This document shows positions 23,106 to 33,257 of a DNA stretch of 64,000 bases, piece after piece. Source of the DNA: Symsagittifera roscoffensis (Eukaryota > Xenacoelomorpha > Acoela > Convolutidae); NCBI RefSeq assembly GCF_963678635.1, contig NC_087062.1, positions 55,875,970 through 55,939,969 of the forward strand, read 5' to 3'. Made by a program: the position numbers and the translations under genes. Every line of letters begins with the position of its first letter. Position 1 is the first letter of the stretch. The notes beneath the pieces are model-generated. The model was not told the DNA's origin, ran no database searches, and saw only the letters and a program-made list of their open reading frames with translations.

Positions 23106-23453
23106 ATGGATAACTCTTCGTTCACTTCTATTGTCGTCTCAACTGGCAACAACGAAAGTGCCGATGAAACTAATGCAGGCGGCATGACAAAATACGAGAA
23201 CATGTATTTCACAAAAACCGAGTGCAACTTAGCGTCTGTATTTTTGATCACGTGCGCTCTTCTGGGAACAATTCTGAACTTCCTGGTCGCTTCAGTGTAC
23301 GTCCAGAAAAGTACAAAATGCACCTATGAGATCTTCATTTTATTTCTGGCTTTTATCAATTTGTCCGGATGCTGTGGTTTGATGGGTGTGGACTACTGGT
23401 TTGTATTCTCATCGTATGATTCATGCAGGGAGCCTCCCGACTTCACTACTCAG
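23106..23453 (+). CDS. GPCR exon 1: N-terminus, TM1, TM2
   Basis: The start ATG has A at -3 (ccaaaATGG). Residues 1-38 are hydrophilic with NSS and NES sequons. TM1 is about residues 40-65 (SVFLITCALLGTILNFLVAS), TM2 about 75-100 with FLAFINLSGCC, followed by YDSC, whose Cys may form the usual bond to the second extracellular loop. The exon ends CAG|GTACGT, phase 0, after 116 codons. Confidence 0.82.
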
Positions 23454-25111
23454 GTACGTCAATCTACAATATTCTGTCTATATTTAGATGAAAAGGAACT
23501 GTGTGCATCTACTTCGAGTACTCCGGCTCGAGGTCGGCGTCTTATAACCAGACTTTGCTTGCGATAATCTGCAAACACCAAAATCTGGACATACTTTCGC
23601 GAAGTCTCTAATTTCATCCGGGACTACAGTCCCAAACTAGCAAAATGAAGTTGATGATGCCGTTTTTGACAATTTTGTTGATGTTTCTGTTTTTATTTTT
23701 AGCTGGCCATGTTTATGGAGTGTGGCTCAGTTCTCATGCTCCTTAACATTGCAATTGACCGCTACCTGTCAATCCGGTGGGCTGTGCACCAGGAAAGAAC
23801 AGTGGTGCTGGTGCAATGAAGAGAAAGTCCAGTTAACCGAAAAACAAAAAAAATGAACGGCAAGGAATAAAAAATATAGAACTTTTTAATCATGTCAATT
23901 CTGCGGCTTGTTTATTAGTATAATAACTTCAAACATAGATTTCTGGAATTACTGGACTGCATTTATGCGTAATCGGTTAATTGTCACTTTCTATTCATTG
24001 CACGCACCCAAAAAGCAACTTCTTCTGTTCCCCATTACTAAGTAATTACTAATTGATAAACCGAGAAAGTTTTCAAAACTAAACAAATATAAATGAGAGA
24101 AATTTAAGTCCTTCATTTAAAGTAGTTTATCATTTTAACCCGAAAAATCTATCAGTAAACACTCGCAACGGGAAAATACAAAAAAAGATATCTGTCTTTG
24201 AATTGTATGATTGACTGACTGTAAAAAAAATTAACAAATTCAATATGATATTCCATTTTCTTGAAAAGCATCCAAAAAAATTCAATTTTTTTTGCTTTGG
24301 AGCGTTTTCTCAATATTTGTTCAGACATTACGAATTGGGAAGGAACTATGAGTGTGATGTTTTCAGGCTGATTTTGAGTACCTCAAAAAATTATAGCTCT
24401 TTGAATGGATCGGGATATTGATGCCTTTTCAGCCGTGGCTCGGTTTTCAAAATCAAAAGTTGGTCTGAAAATTTGATGACTTGATTGCACCCCATTTATT
24501 GATGTCATTACTAAGTTCTAATTCAGTTTTCTATATATGTTTCGAGTCGTATTTAGATATAATTATATTTAGAGCTTGAGATTTTTTAAAGTCAATCGCC
24601 CTGTACAAAAAAAATAAAAAATGGAGTTAAGATTGAAAATGAATTAGGATTTTTTTCTAGATTTTTTTTGAAACTTGATCTCCCTTGCTGTTTGAGGTTG
24701 TGAGTGTGGGAAATTAAATCAACTTAAGTTCTCGGTGTTTGAATTTAACTGTTTTGAAAATGAATTTTAACTGTTAAGGGTAAACTTTTGCACAGTAAAA
24801 AGAAGTTCGTTGGAAGTCGATAAAGATCGGAGCCACTGATTCAGGTGGCACCATATAATTGGATATTCTGTGTATTTTTAAACCATGCAGCATATGACCA
24901 TTTTTGGAAAGCTTGACGTCAATTGAAAGTTTTCTCTCGCGATCAAAGGTGACATTTACGTTAAGTTTAATTAGAACTATTGAAACTGAAAGGGAAATTG
25001 GAAGAAGATGAAGTTGCTTTTGTTCACTCTTCAGCTCATGACCGCTAAGAGAGCGTACTGTATGTGTTGTGGGGCCATGTTGGTGGCTGTCAGCGTCGCA
25101 TACTTGCCATG
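23106..25111 (+). CDS. class A GPCR gene, exons 1-3 (TM1-TM4), 3' part not found
   Basis: Three exons join in frame: 23106-23453, 23703-23804 and 25035-25111, with introns of 249 and about 1230 bp, all GT-AG. They encode an N-terminus with two N-glycosylation sites, TM1, TM2, TM3 with an intact DRY motif, and TM4 ending in LPW. A receptor of this class should have three more helices. These are not visible before the N gap at 25491, and a gypsy element fills the DNA beyond it. The ligand cannot be told. The position usually held by Asp in TM2 (2.50) is Asn. The gene could be intact with a large retroelement-filled intron, or already broken. Confidence 0.75.
23703..23804 (+). CDS. GPCR exon 2: TM3 with DRY motif
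   Basis: The acceptor is tatttttag|CTG. The 34 codons include MFMECGSVLMLLNIAIDRYL, that is TM3 ending in the Asp-Arg-Tyr motif that contacts G protein, then SIRWAVHQERTV. The donor is probably GTG|GTGCTGG, which joins in phase 0 to exon 3. Donor use six bases downstream would add two residues. Without splicing the frame stops soon after, at 23817-23819. Confidence 0.8.
25035..25111 (+). CDS. GPCR exon 3: TM4
   Basis: The acceptor is cactcttcag|CTC and the donor CCATG|GTAAGA (phase 2). The translation LMTAKRAYCMCCGAMLVAVS followed by VAYLPW has the basic Arg-Ala-Tyr lead-in, hydrophobic run and final Pro-Trp typical of TM4 after the second intracellular loop. It is too short for an open-frame scan, and was found by its splice sites and by continuity with exon 2. 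Confidence 0.65.
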
Positions 25112-25490
25112 GTAAGAAGACATTGGGATCTTTTCGATTATACCAACTAAATGATGAAAATTGGATGTGAAAATGCTGTGTTGCATATGCTTTGGTAGTT
25201 TGTGTCTTTTATTTCGTCAAAAAACCTGCCAATAATGTTTCAGCAACTGCAGTTTGAAGAATTGGGATAAAAGAGTTTTGATAAAATAATAATTAAAACA
25301 CTTAGTTAAGTTGATTTGTCATGCTTTTGTTCAGTGAGTTTCATTACCCGGTGGAAACAATTAGCAGCTGAAGTCAGGTACACAATTTCTTGCCAATAAA
25401 ACATCTATTACATCTTTGGTTAAAAAAATAGAGCAAAAAACAGAATAGAGTCTATTTCGATTTTGAGCTCGACTCATGATAGGTATTCAA
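25112..25490. other. intron sequence up to the assembly gap
   Basis: A possible tiny exon near 25335-25378 (tgttcag ... gtcag|gtaca) was looked at, but it gives a stop in the expected phase and is not accepted. No fifth helix is found here. Confidence 0.3.
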
Positions 25491-25690
25491 NNNNNNNNNN
25501 NNNNNNNNNNNNNNNNNNNNNNNNNNNNNNNNNNNNNNNNNNNNNNNNNNNNNNNNNNNNNNNNNNNNNNNNNNNNNNNNNNNNNNNNNNNNNNNNNNNN
25601 NNNNNNNNNNNNNNNNNNNNNNNNNNNNNNNNNNNNNNNNNNNNNNNNNNNNNNNNNNNNNNNNNNNNNNNNNNNNNNNNNNNNNNNNNN
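25491..25690. other. assembly gap of 200 N
   Basis: Exactly 200 unknown bases, which suggests a scaffold gap of fixed size. It separates the GPCR exons from the end of the gypsy element, and may hide the element's 3' LTR and further GPCR exons. Confidence 0.99.
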
Positions 25691-26850
25691 TTGTCCGAAA
25701 AACCCATCTCTTGTATTAGAGAATTTAGACTTGGGTAGTCCGATTTTTGATGCTCAGGTGGCGAGTCTATTTCAAAGCGATATTTTTTTGGCTTTTGTAC
25801 TTCGTTGCTCTCTAATTCGTTAATCGTATTTATTGGGATGGTATTTCCAAATGACTTAGACAGCGCCAATTGGTGGTTTCGTGTGGACTTTCTTTGTCGT
25901 TCTGATGTTGGTGGTACTCCTTTTTTGTTTTTCCGTTTTGGCGAAGGAGCTACACCCTCGGAGGATTGATGGAAGGATTGTCGTCCGAATGGCTCGATTC
26001 TGATTTTTTTGGGTGTTGTCTTCCCCTTTTCTACTGCTTTGACCGTTGGTAGGCTCATTCCACTGGTTTGTAGTTTTGTTGTTGGTCGTCCTCCGGTTCT
26101 TTTCCCCGTTGCCTTTGCCTTTCGTTTTGTTGAGCTGCTCGTTTGCTGTCTCAGTTGCTTCTTTGTTTGTTTCACTGGCGAGCCCGTAGCCTCATCCTCC
26201 TTGAAAATTGCGTGTTGTGGCGCGTTGGGGTTTTCTAAGTCTTAAAAACGTAGACATGGTCCAGATCTCCGTGCGGATTTATACGCGACATAATCACTAA
26301 GTCGAGATGGTCTACAAGGCCCGTAAATTAGAGGGTTCGGTAAAAAAGCTGCTCCGCTATTCCTTAATAATCTCGGTTGTTTGCCGAATGTTTGTACCCA
26401 AGCGGTGTGTGGAGTATATGTTAGAATTTTGCCGTCAACTGTTATATATCTTTGTTCAAAGGTTTTTGGGTTTTTCACCTTTGTTGCTATCCTAATGGTT
26501 TTCCGGGCCACCTGTTCTATACGTTTCTTAGTATGTGCGTCTACTCTATTGTTTTCTGTAGCCCTTTGTATCTTACATTAACCTTATCTTTGGCTAGTTC
26601 TATAACTTTATGACCTGCACCTGTTTTCTGTTGTGTCGGAGAATTTGCCTTTTGAAGTTTCTTTGGCATTTGTGGACTTGTTTTTCCTTTTTCTCTAACT
26701 GACACCTCGTCCTCTGACCATCTTTGTAGATCGTGCCTGGTCTCAGCGGGTAGTGGCGGCTTTGTTAAGTTCTTTCTATATAAATATGCTTGTTTTGCGT
26801 TTTCCCAATTTAAGTTATTTGGTGTACTGCTTGTTGCGATATTTGATAAA
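25691..26850 (-). pseudogene. gypsy element 2, C-terminal pol tail
   Basis: A Lys/Ser/Thr-rich segment follows the integrase. Near the gap it contains KKYRFEID and SDYPSLN, resembling the end of the tail in element 1 (SDYPSRR). It is part of a decayed element. Confidence 0.6.
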
Positions 26851-27740
26851 GGGGTGTTCGGTTTGCGGCCCATGTGTGCCTCAAACGGTGAAATTTTTTT
26901 GACGCCATGTGGTGTGATCCGTAACGTTTTTATGACTTCGGCTACATCGGAAGCTAGCCTGTACCTGCGTTTTAGTGTTTGTATCATTCTTTCAACTACC
27001 CCTATTGCTCTATTATCGTCTACCGGTGCAAAAAGTAGTTTTAAATTATTGGAGTTACAAAAAATTGAAACTTCTCTGCTCTGAATGTTTGAGCCTGATC
27101 ACATCTTAATTTTCGCGGTACACCGTTGTTGGAAACATAGCGCTGCATGAACTTAATAGCAATGTCTGCTGTTGTGTTGGAAACAACCTTCGCGGCAGTA
27201 AACTTTGACCCTTTATCCATTGCAACCAAAATATATGCATCCCTATTTAATTCATCAGGGAGAGGTCCTCGGAAATCTAATTGAACTTCCTCGTTAGGTT
27301 CTACTACTGGTTCCATGAGGAAAGAATGTTTTTTTTTTCCTATAATGGGTTTTAAGTTTTTACCTTGCTCAGTGAATGCTTGCAGTTTTGTGCCATGTGG
27401 ACAATGGTTCTGTGTATGTGAGGGAACCAGACGTGTAGGCACAGATCCAACATGGCCACCGCATCCTGGATGAAGTAGACGGAGGCTGTCGAGCACTATC
27501 TGTCGTAGTTGAGTGGTTATTACGATCCTTTCGTCGATTAGTAAACAATCTTCGCGGATGTGGAGCCAATCGCGAATGTTATGCCAATAGGGTCCATATG
27601 AGGTTTTATTGGCCTCCCAATCCCTTTTTTTATCAAAATTGATGAGTGGGCGGAGGTTGCGGTCTTTTTTCGTTGCCGCGGCAATGAATCGCTTTCCTAG
27701 CAGCCGTTGAAGCTTCTTCCTGAAGAGTGCGGTGTCTTCC
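26850..27740 (-). pseudogene. gypsy element 2, integrase region
   Basis: Recognised by NEEVQLDFRGPLPDELNRDA (first catalytic Asp region), VAMDKGSKFTAAKV, LRCDQAQTFRAEKF and PFEAHMGRKPNTPLS, all typical of the gypsy integrase core and its downstream GPF/Y-like stretch. Part of a decayed element. Confidence 0.85.
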
Positions 27741-28779
27741 TCGGCCTCTGTTGTATTTGAGGTCTTTTGTAGTGTTGCAACCAGTCCCTCTGTAAGAAAC
27801 GCATGACTGGCCTCGGTTGACGTATTTTTCGTCATCGTTGGGGTGCCTCATTATGTCTCCTCTCTTCTTGGATTGTCTTGGTTGGGTCCACGCGGCTCAC
27901 CCAGACTTCATCGTCCGATTTCTGTTCCCCAGACAGTTTTGTTTGTGTAAAGCTAGAGGTGAATTCGGTCTCTGTCTGGCAGGACTTCGTTTCTAATTGT
28001 CCCGTGATTTTCATTCGCTCCGTTTGGGTTGTTCGTTCTGTTTTCGATTGCTCCATTTGGTTAGTTCGCTCTTCCTTATTGTCATTGAAAATGATTTTAG
28101 GGAAGTTTGATTTCTTTCGTGTTTCCTCAGCTTTCTTTTGAGTAATAACCTCTCGTGCATCCTAAACTTTGGTGACACTCTCGTTTTTTGTCTGTTTTGG
28201 TGAGTTGGTATTTGCTTTCTTTCCTTTTGCGGGTGGCCTTTTGTGCCTTCGTGGATCGGAAAGACTTTCTTCCCTGTCCGAAGATCCTTGCCACTGTGTA
28301 GTTGACTCAGTGTGATGTTCTTTGTGATCGGTGCTCTTTCGTTCCGTGGGTATGAATCCTCCTTTGAATCCACGCGTTTCTGGTCGTCTGTTCATTTTAT
28401 GGCAATGAATGAGGTTTACTGTTTTGCGGACTGGTTTTATTGTTTTCAATTTTGAGTGAAAGAGAGCTGACTGTTTGTTGGCGATTTTCAAGTGAGACTG
28501 AATTTGGTTGTGAGATTGCAATTGACCGTGTGTGGATTGTTTGGAATGTTCGTGAGTTAAATGAATTTTTGAAATAGCATCTAATAACCCTCTGTTTTTC
28601 GCGCGTTTTTTTTTCAGTTCATACGGTGCTTTGTTTTGATTGGCTAGGTTATTTAGAATGACGTTGTCAATCAATTCGAGGTCATTTATAAATGCATTAA
28701 TTGATGCTATAACAAATTTCCCATCATACTTAATGGGGGGGTATTGCCAATCCAACTGGATTTTGGGACATATAGTCTA

Positions 28780-30010
28780 TTAATCCCATTTTGTTTCCCG
28801 CAAGATGTTTGATAACAAAATGGAATGGTAATAGTCTACCAATCCACTCTGACTTGTTTTTGATCTTTCACTTTCGTACAAAGCGCTGATCAAATCTTGG
28901 TGGTCTGTAAAGACGGTAAAATGTTTTCCATAAAGATAATATTTGAACTGTTCAATTGCCCAAACAACTCCTAATAGTTCTAGTTCACTTACGGAATTTT
29001 TTCCTCGAGGGAGTTTCAGAAACGTGATGCGTACGCTACGGCTATCCAACCCTCTGGTGAACTTTGTTCTAATGCTGCCCCTAACCCTGTGTTAGATGTA
29101 TCGCAAACTATGCGAGTTTCTAATTGTTGGTCAAAGTGTTTGTTTTGTGTTATTTTAGCTACTAATTTTAGTATGTTTTTGAAAGCTGTGTTATTTTCTG
29201 TTGACCAGTCAGGTGGTTTTTTCTTTCTTGTATTTTCTAGCAGTGGACGGAGGGCGGCAGCTGCTTGTACTTAATTTAGTATATATTGCGTGAGGTGGTG
29301 TATTGACCCCATAAAACTTTTTAATCGGTTTTCTTAATGAGCGGTGTTGTTCCTTCGCTATTAACGCTGAATCCTAACCACTCAATCTGTTTACAAGCGA
29401 ACGTACATTTCTCAAGTGGAATTGCAAGGTTTTCTTCATCTAATCTGTCCAAAACTGCTTTCAGCTTCTGTTGATGTAACTCTGTGGATCCCCTCATAAC
29501 TATCAGTATATCATCTAAGTATGCATATGTGTTCGTGCAGTTTGTCAACGTTAAGTCAATGGCTTTTTGAAATTCGACTGGCAGATCCGTGAGTTCGTAC
29601 AATCCCTTTTGGAATTGACACGTTACTGTTGCATTGCCACCGATTAAACTGAAATTACATTGTTCGCGTGTTCGTTGATCCAGCGGGATTTGGGAGTATG
29701 CGTACGTCTGTTTTGTTTTGTCTGATTTTACTATTTGTGCGATGTTATCCAGTACTAAATCGATATTAGGCTTTTGATACTTGTTTTTATGGATGAATTT
29801 GTTGATTTTCTTGGAATCCAACGCAAATTTAACTATTTGATCCTTTTTTACTGTGATGACAATTGGACTGATGAATTGTCTATCTGAGAAGTTGTCCAGT
29901 TTGATAATGTGTTTCTGATTGATTATTTTGTTTAATTCCCCCTCCACACGTTCTTGGAGATGTATCGGAATGCGTTGACCTTTTTGTTGAATCGGAACAA
30001 ATTCTTCAAT
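28780..30010 (-). pseudogene. gypsy element 2, RT and RNase H region
   Basis: RT is recognised by RQFISPIVITVKKDQIVKFA, KGLYELTDLPVEFQKAID and YAYLDDILIV; RNase H by LELLGVVWAIEQFKYYLYG and FTVFTDHQDLISAL. Part of a decayed element. Confidence 0.88.
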
Positions 30011-30689
30011 GAACTGTGTTTTCATTGTATGATTTTTGGATTTTCCGATAGCACAGTTGTAAAAAATTGTTTTTTAGCCATTGTTTAATTGCTGGATCAG
30101 ACTCTTCTTCTTCTTGTATAGCATGTACCTTTTGTTTTTGTTGTTCTCGGATTAGTTTGATACCGATCTGCGGTAACAGATTCCTTCCGATGATGTTTGC
30201 TTTTTTATCATCTACCACGATGAATGGAGCTGAAAGGATTATCCAACCTCCTGACTCGATAGTGATAATTAATCTTCACTTCGGAGCGATCGTTTCACCA
30301 TTATAGCACGCTAAGTTTCGTGCGGTGTCTCCTGTTGGAATAGTTTTGAACAGTGATTTTTTGTCGTGTTGTTGAATGCGCCGTGCGGTTTTTTCGTTTA
30401 GAAATGACATCGGGCTTCCCGAATTGCCTATAGCAAACAATTGTTCTGAATTAGTTTTTAATTTGACTATGTGTCCGCTTAGATCTTCTACAGCTAGTGT
30501 TCTTGTGTTTTTAACCTCGAATGATTCCGCGATTGCCATCACCAAAAAATTATCTATTTGGTAATCGTCACAACCGTTGCTTGAAGAAAATTCAGCGAAT
30601 GCCACTGGGTCGTTTTCCGTTTCAAGACTTTCAGTCTCTAGCTCCTCCTGTTGATCTATTTGTGTATCTTCTAGATAGTTCACCTGCGT

Positions 30690-31728
30690 GGAACGGCATA
30701 CTTTAGCGAAATGGCCCCTTTTGGCGCATTTTGCATAAATTTTATCTTTTGCGGGCAGAACTGTAAATTTTTTGTTTACACCAAATTCCGCATTTATAAC
30801 ACTGTTTTTGACTACCTGTTTTGGTAGCTCTTTGTTGTCTTCTGGTAATTTGTGACCCGCGTGGAAACGGTCGCCCTCGAGCGCCTCGCCCTCTTTGTAT
30901 TTTTGGAGTGTTAGAGTAGTTAGCGCGACCCCGCGTGTTTATGTAGTTGATTGGCTCTTGCTTTGGCGTAATCTGATATCCTCCGAAAGGTTCAATTCCT
31001 TTTTCTCTACGTATTGCATATTCATACGCGTCTTGTGGGCTCCTGGATTTTTCCAAAAGTTCTTCGGCGTTTTTGTCATTGTTCATGTGTGCTGTGAACA
31101 TATCCCGGACCCATTCATCCTCACGGTCCCCGCAGTCAGCTCGTGACGCTAGTTCCACGAGGTCGGAATGAAATTGTTCTAAACTCTCAGTTTTCTTTTG
31201 TTTTCGACAGATGAAGTTGTATCTTTCAAAAGCGATTATTCTAGTTGTTACAAAAATATCCTCGAGGGTTGTCATCAGTTCTTGTGTAGAGACATTATGT
31301 AATTCCAAATTGGGTCTTTTCAGTTGTATTTGTCTTTGTCCTTCCGCTCCTAAACATAAGAATAGGCAGCTACGCACTTTTGCGTCGACTTCGTCCCTTC
31401 TAAATGAATTACAGAGTACTCCTTTCTCGCGTGCTTTTATCACGTTGTTTTCCCAACCAACTCTTTTCTCTTATTTTCTGACCTCTCTGTTCTTCCTTTG
31501 GGCCTCGGTTTCTCCCGTGATTTCAACCTCGTAAACTGGTTCTGGTGGTTCGACTAATGTTGGTCGGGCTCTCAATAAATTTCGTACTTCTATTCCATCC
31601 TTCGCGAATATAGCCATTTCCACTATTTCTGCCCACTTAGACCACTCTAGTGGTGGTTCGACAGATGCCTTTTCCCAGAACGGGGTAATGTTAAGTGGGT
31701 TTTTAGAGTATTCTGTTGGCTGCGCCAT
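30690..31728 (-). pseudogene. gypsy element 2, gag region
   Basis: Starts MAQPTEYSKNPLNITPFWEK, matching the N-terminal gag pattern of element 1 (hydrophobic-FW, then PP..W..W). A capsid-like helical part with YNFICRKQKKTESLEQFHSD follows, then Arg-rich sequence and Cys-rich zinc-knuckle segments around 30690-30800. Part of a decayed element. Confidence 0.8.
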
Positions 31729-31959
31729 GTCATACCTCAACGTATGATCTTCTAATTCCAGAATCCGAATGGATCGAAAAACAGCTACTCTAGTTTTAAC
31801 CAATGTTAATTCATGGTCTGACCGTTCATTCGGTCGTCATTTGAGAGAAGGTCTCTCAAGGTCGGTTGACCAGCCATATGTATGGTTATATCATACATCA
31901 ACATAAAACATATGTATAAATATATATATCTAAGTTTTGTCGGTCCATGCCGGATGACA
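31728..31959 (-). repeat. probable 5' LTR of gypsy element 2
   Basis: The end at 31728 is fixed by the primer-site motif TGGCGCAGCCA. The start at 31959 is proposed because TGTCAT there mirrors ATGACA at the other end, giving a 232-bp LTR with TG...CA ends. The partner LTR is not visible, so the outer edge is provisional. Confidence 0.5.
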
Positions 31960-32316
31960 GTACCTGACCAAAAATAAATAAACTTCGAATTTTAATTAAA
32001 AACGAATTTACCAAATTCAAAACTATAGTTAATGCTTTTCAGATACTATTTTGAGTAGATTACTCATCAGAATCAACTTGTTAAACAGATGCGAAGTAGA
32101 CTTTAAAAAATGTTTGAGTTTCCATTTCTAAGCATTTTGTTTTCATTTTAATTCAAAATCGAAAAAAGGGTTGATGTTTCACGAAGTTTTCATAAATTTA
32201 CAGTCGCCTACCGAAGAATGCTTTAGATCAAATAGTGGATCAGAAATAATCCCCTGAAACTTGTTCTTGCTGTTTAAAAACACTCTTCAATTGACAGTTA
32301 ATGTTTTTTTTTCCAG

Positions 32317-32407
32317 AACTCTCTGGTGAAACTCTTCGTTCCCATTAAAATTAGTGGAACACAACTGACAAACAACTTAGGTCTGTGCTTTGGTTGGTTG
32401 TGCATAG
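32317..32407 (+). CDS. candidate exon, possibly late GPCR exon (TM7-like)
   Basis: A strong polypyrimidine tract and acceptor (tttttttttccag) open a 91-bp segment, and AG|GTATGT closes it. Only one of three frames is open, giving KLFVPIKISG and then TQLTNNLGLCFGWLCI, a hydrophobic stretch compatible with the third extracellular loop and TM7 of a class A receptor. It lies on the same strand as the GPCR, on the far side of gypsy element 2. NPxxY is not in this exon. The link to the GPCR is inference; it could be a chance exon or another gene. Confidence 0.25.
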
Positions 32408-33250
32408 GTATGTTTCGACCGTTTAAAAAGTATATTTTAACAAAACCCGATCAAATTTCGATATATTTCGAGCGAGCAAGAGGTAAGCTTGATTTTTCGC
32501 AAGACTCAAATCCCTGTCTCCAGTTATTGTCTTTGTCGAGAACTGTAATTATTTTCGAACTTAGCCGGTTACTCTGCAAATAGAACAGAATGTTCCGACC
32601 ATAGTCTTGAAAAATGTCAACTAAAGTTTTATTTCAAATTAGTCCTGTTTTTTTTCAGCGCGCTGTGATAAAAAGATCTGAACAAAAAATCAGAGCTTGG
32701 ATAACTCGACAGTCATTAAAAAAAAAATAAACAAAACTGACAACAATTTTTGAATAAAAATGAGTGGAAAAATTAGATAAAACTATTCAAAATTTTTTTC
32801 ATGTTTTTGCTGAAACTTTTTTAATTTTTCAAACAAAAAAATTTGAACACTAATGTTACTTGAGAACTATTAAAGTTAGGCCTTAATAAGTTATTGTAGA
32901 CGGAAACTTTTCTTAAATTAAGCATAGATAAGCTTGCTGGCTTGCTTAATTCGCACGAAATTAGATCAGAAACCATAATTTTCAAGTTTTTCTTGACACT
33001 GGAAAAAATTTTCAAAATTTTCAAAAGTCGTTTAATCTTGACTACAAGCACTTTAGTATTCTTGCGATTGTTCTGATTCATTGTCTGATTTTAATTAACT
33101 GGTCTTATATGACCTTGTCTACCTCTAGTGACCTCCTTTGGATTGTGCAAGTGTCTGTGTCTTACTTTAATATAACACACATTTTAATTGAACTCTATTC
33201 TTCCTTTTTTCTTTATTTTAAGCTTAGTTTTTTTTAGAGTTTTAGTCTTT
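32408..33250. other. spacer, nothing identified
   Basis: AT-rich. If gypsy element 3 once had a 5' LTR it would lie in the last 200-300 bp here, but no matching copy was found downstream. Confidence 0.35.
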
Positions 33251-33257
33251 TTTATTG

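Larger units (their letters stand above)
25691..31959 (-). mobile_element. Ty3/gypsy LTR element 2, broken, older
   Basis: Minus-strand order: LTR (31728-31959), primer-site motif, gag (about 30700-31728), protease region (about 30400), RT (about 29320-30010), RNase H (about 28780-29120), a linker (about 27850-28760), integrase (about 26850-27740) and a basic tail that runs into the gap. The gag start MAQPTEYS and the tail motif SDYPS match element 1, so they belong to one clade. Frames are interrupted in several places, so this copy is dead. Its 3' LTR is not visible. Confidence 0.92.

Noticed and set aside
25335-25378. Candidate fourth GPCR exon with acceptor tgttcag and donor gtcag|gtaca
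   Set aside because: In the phase set by exon 3 it reaches a stop; using the next AG gives only 14 non-hydrophobic residues, unlike TM5.
25463-25823. Open frames spanning the N gap
   Set aside because: They are artefacts of unknown bases being read as open.
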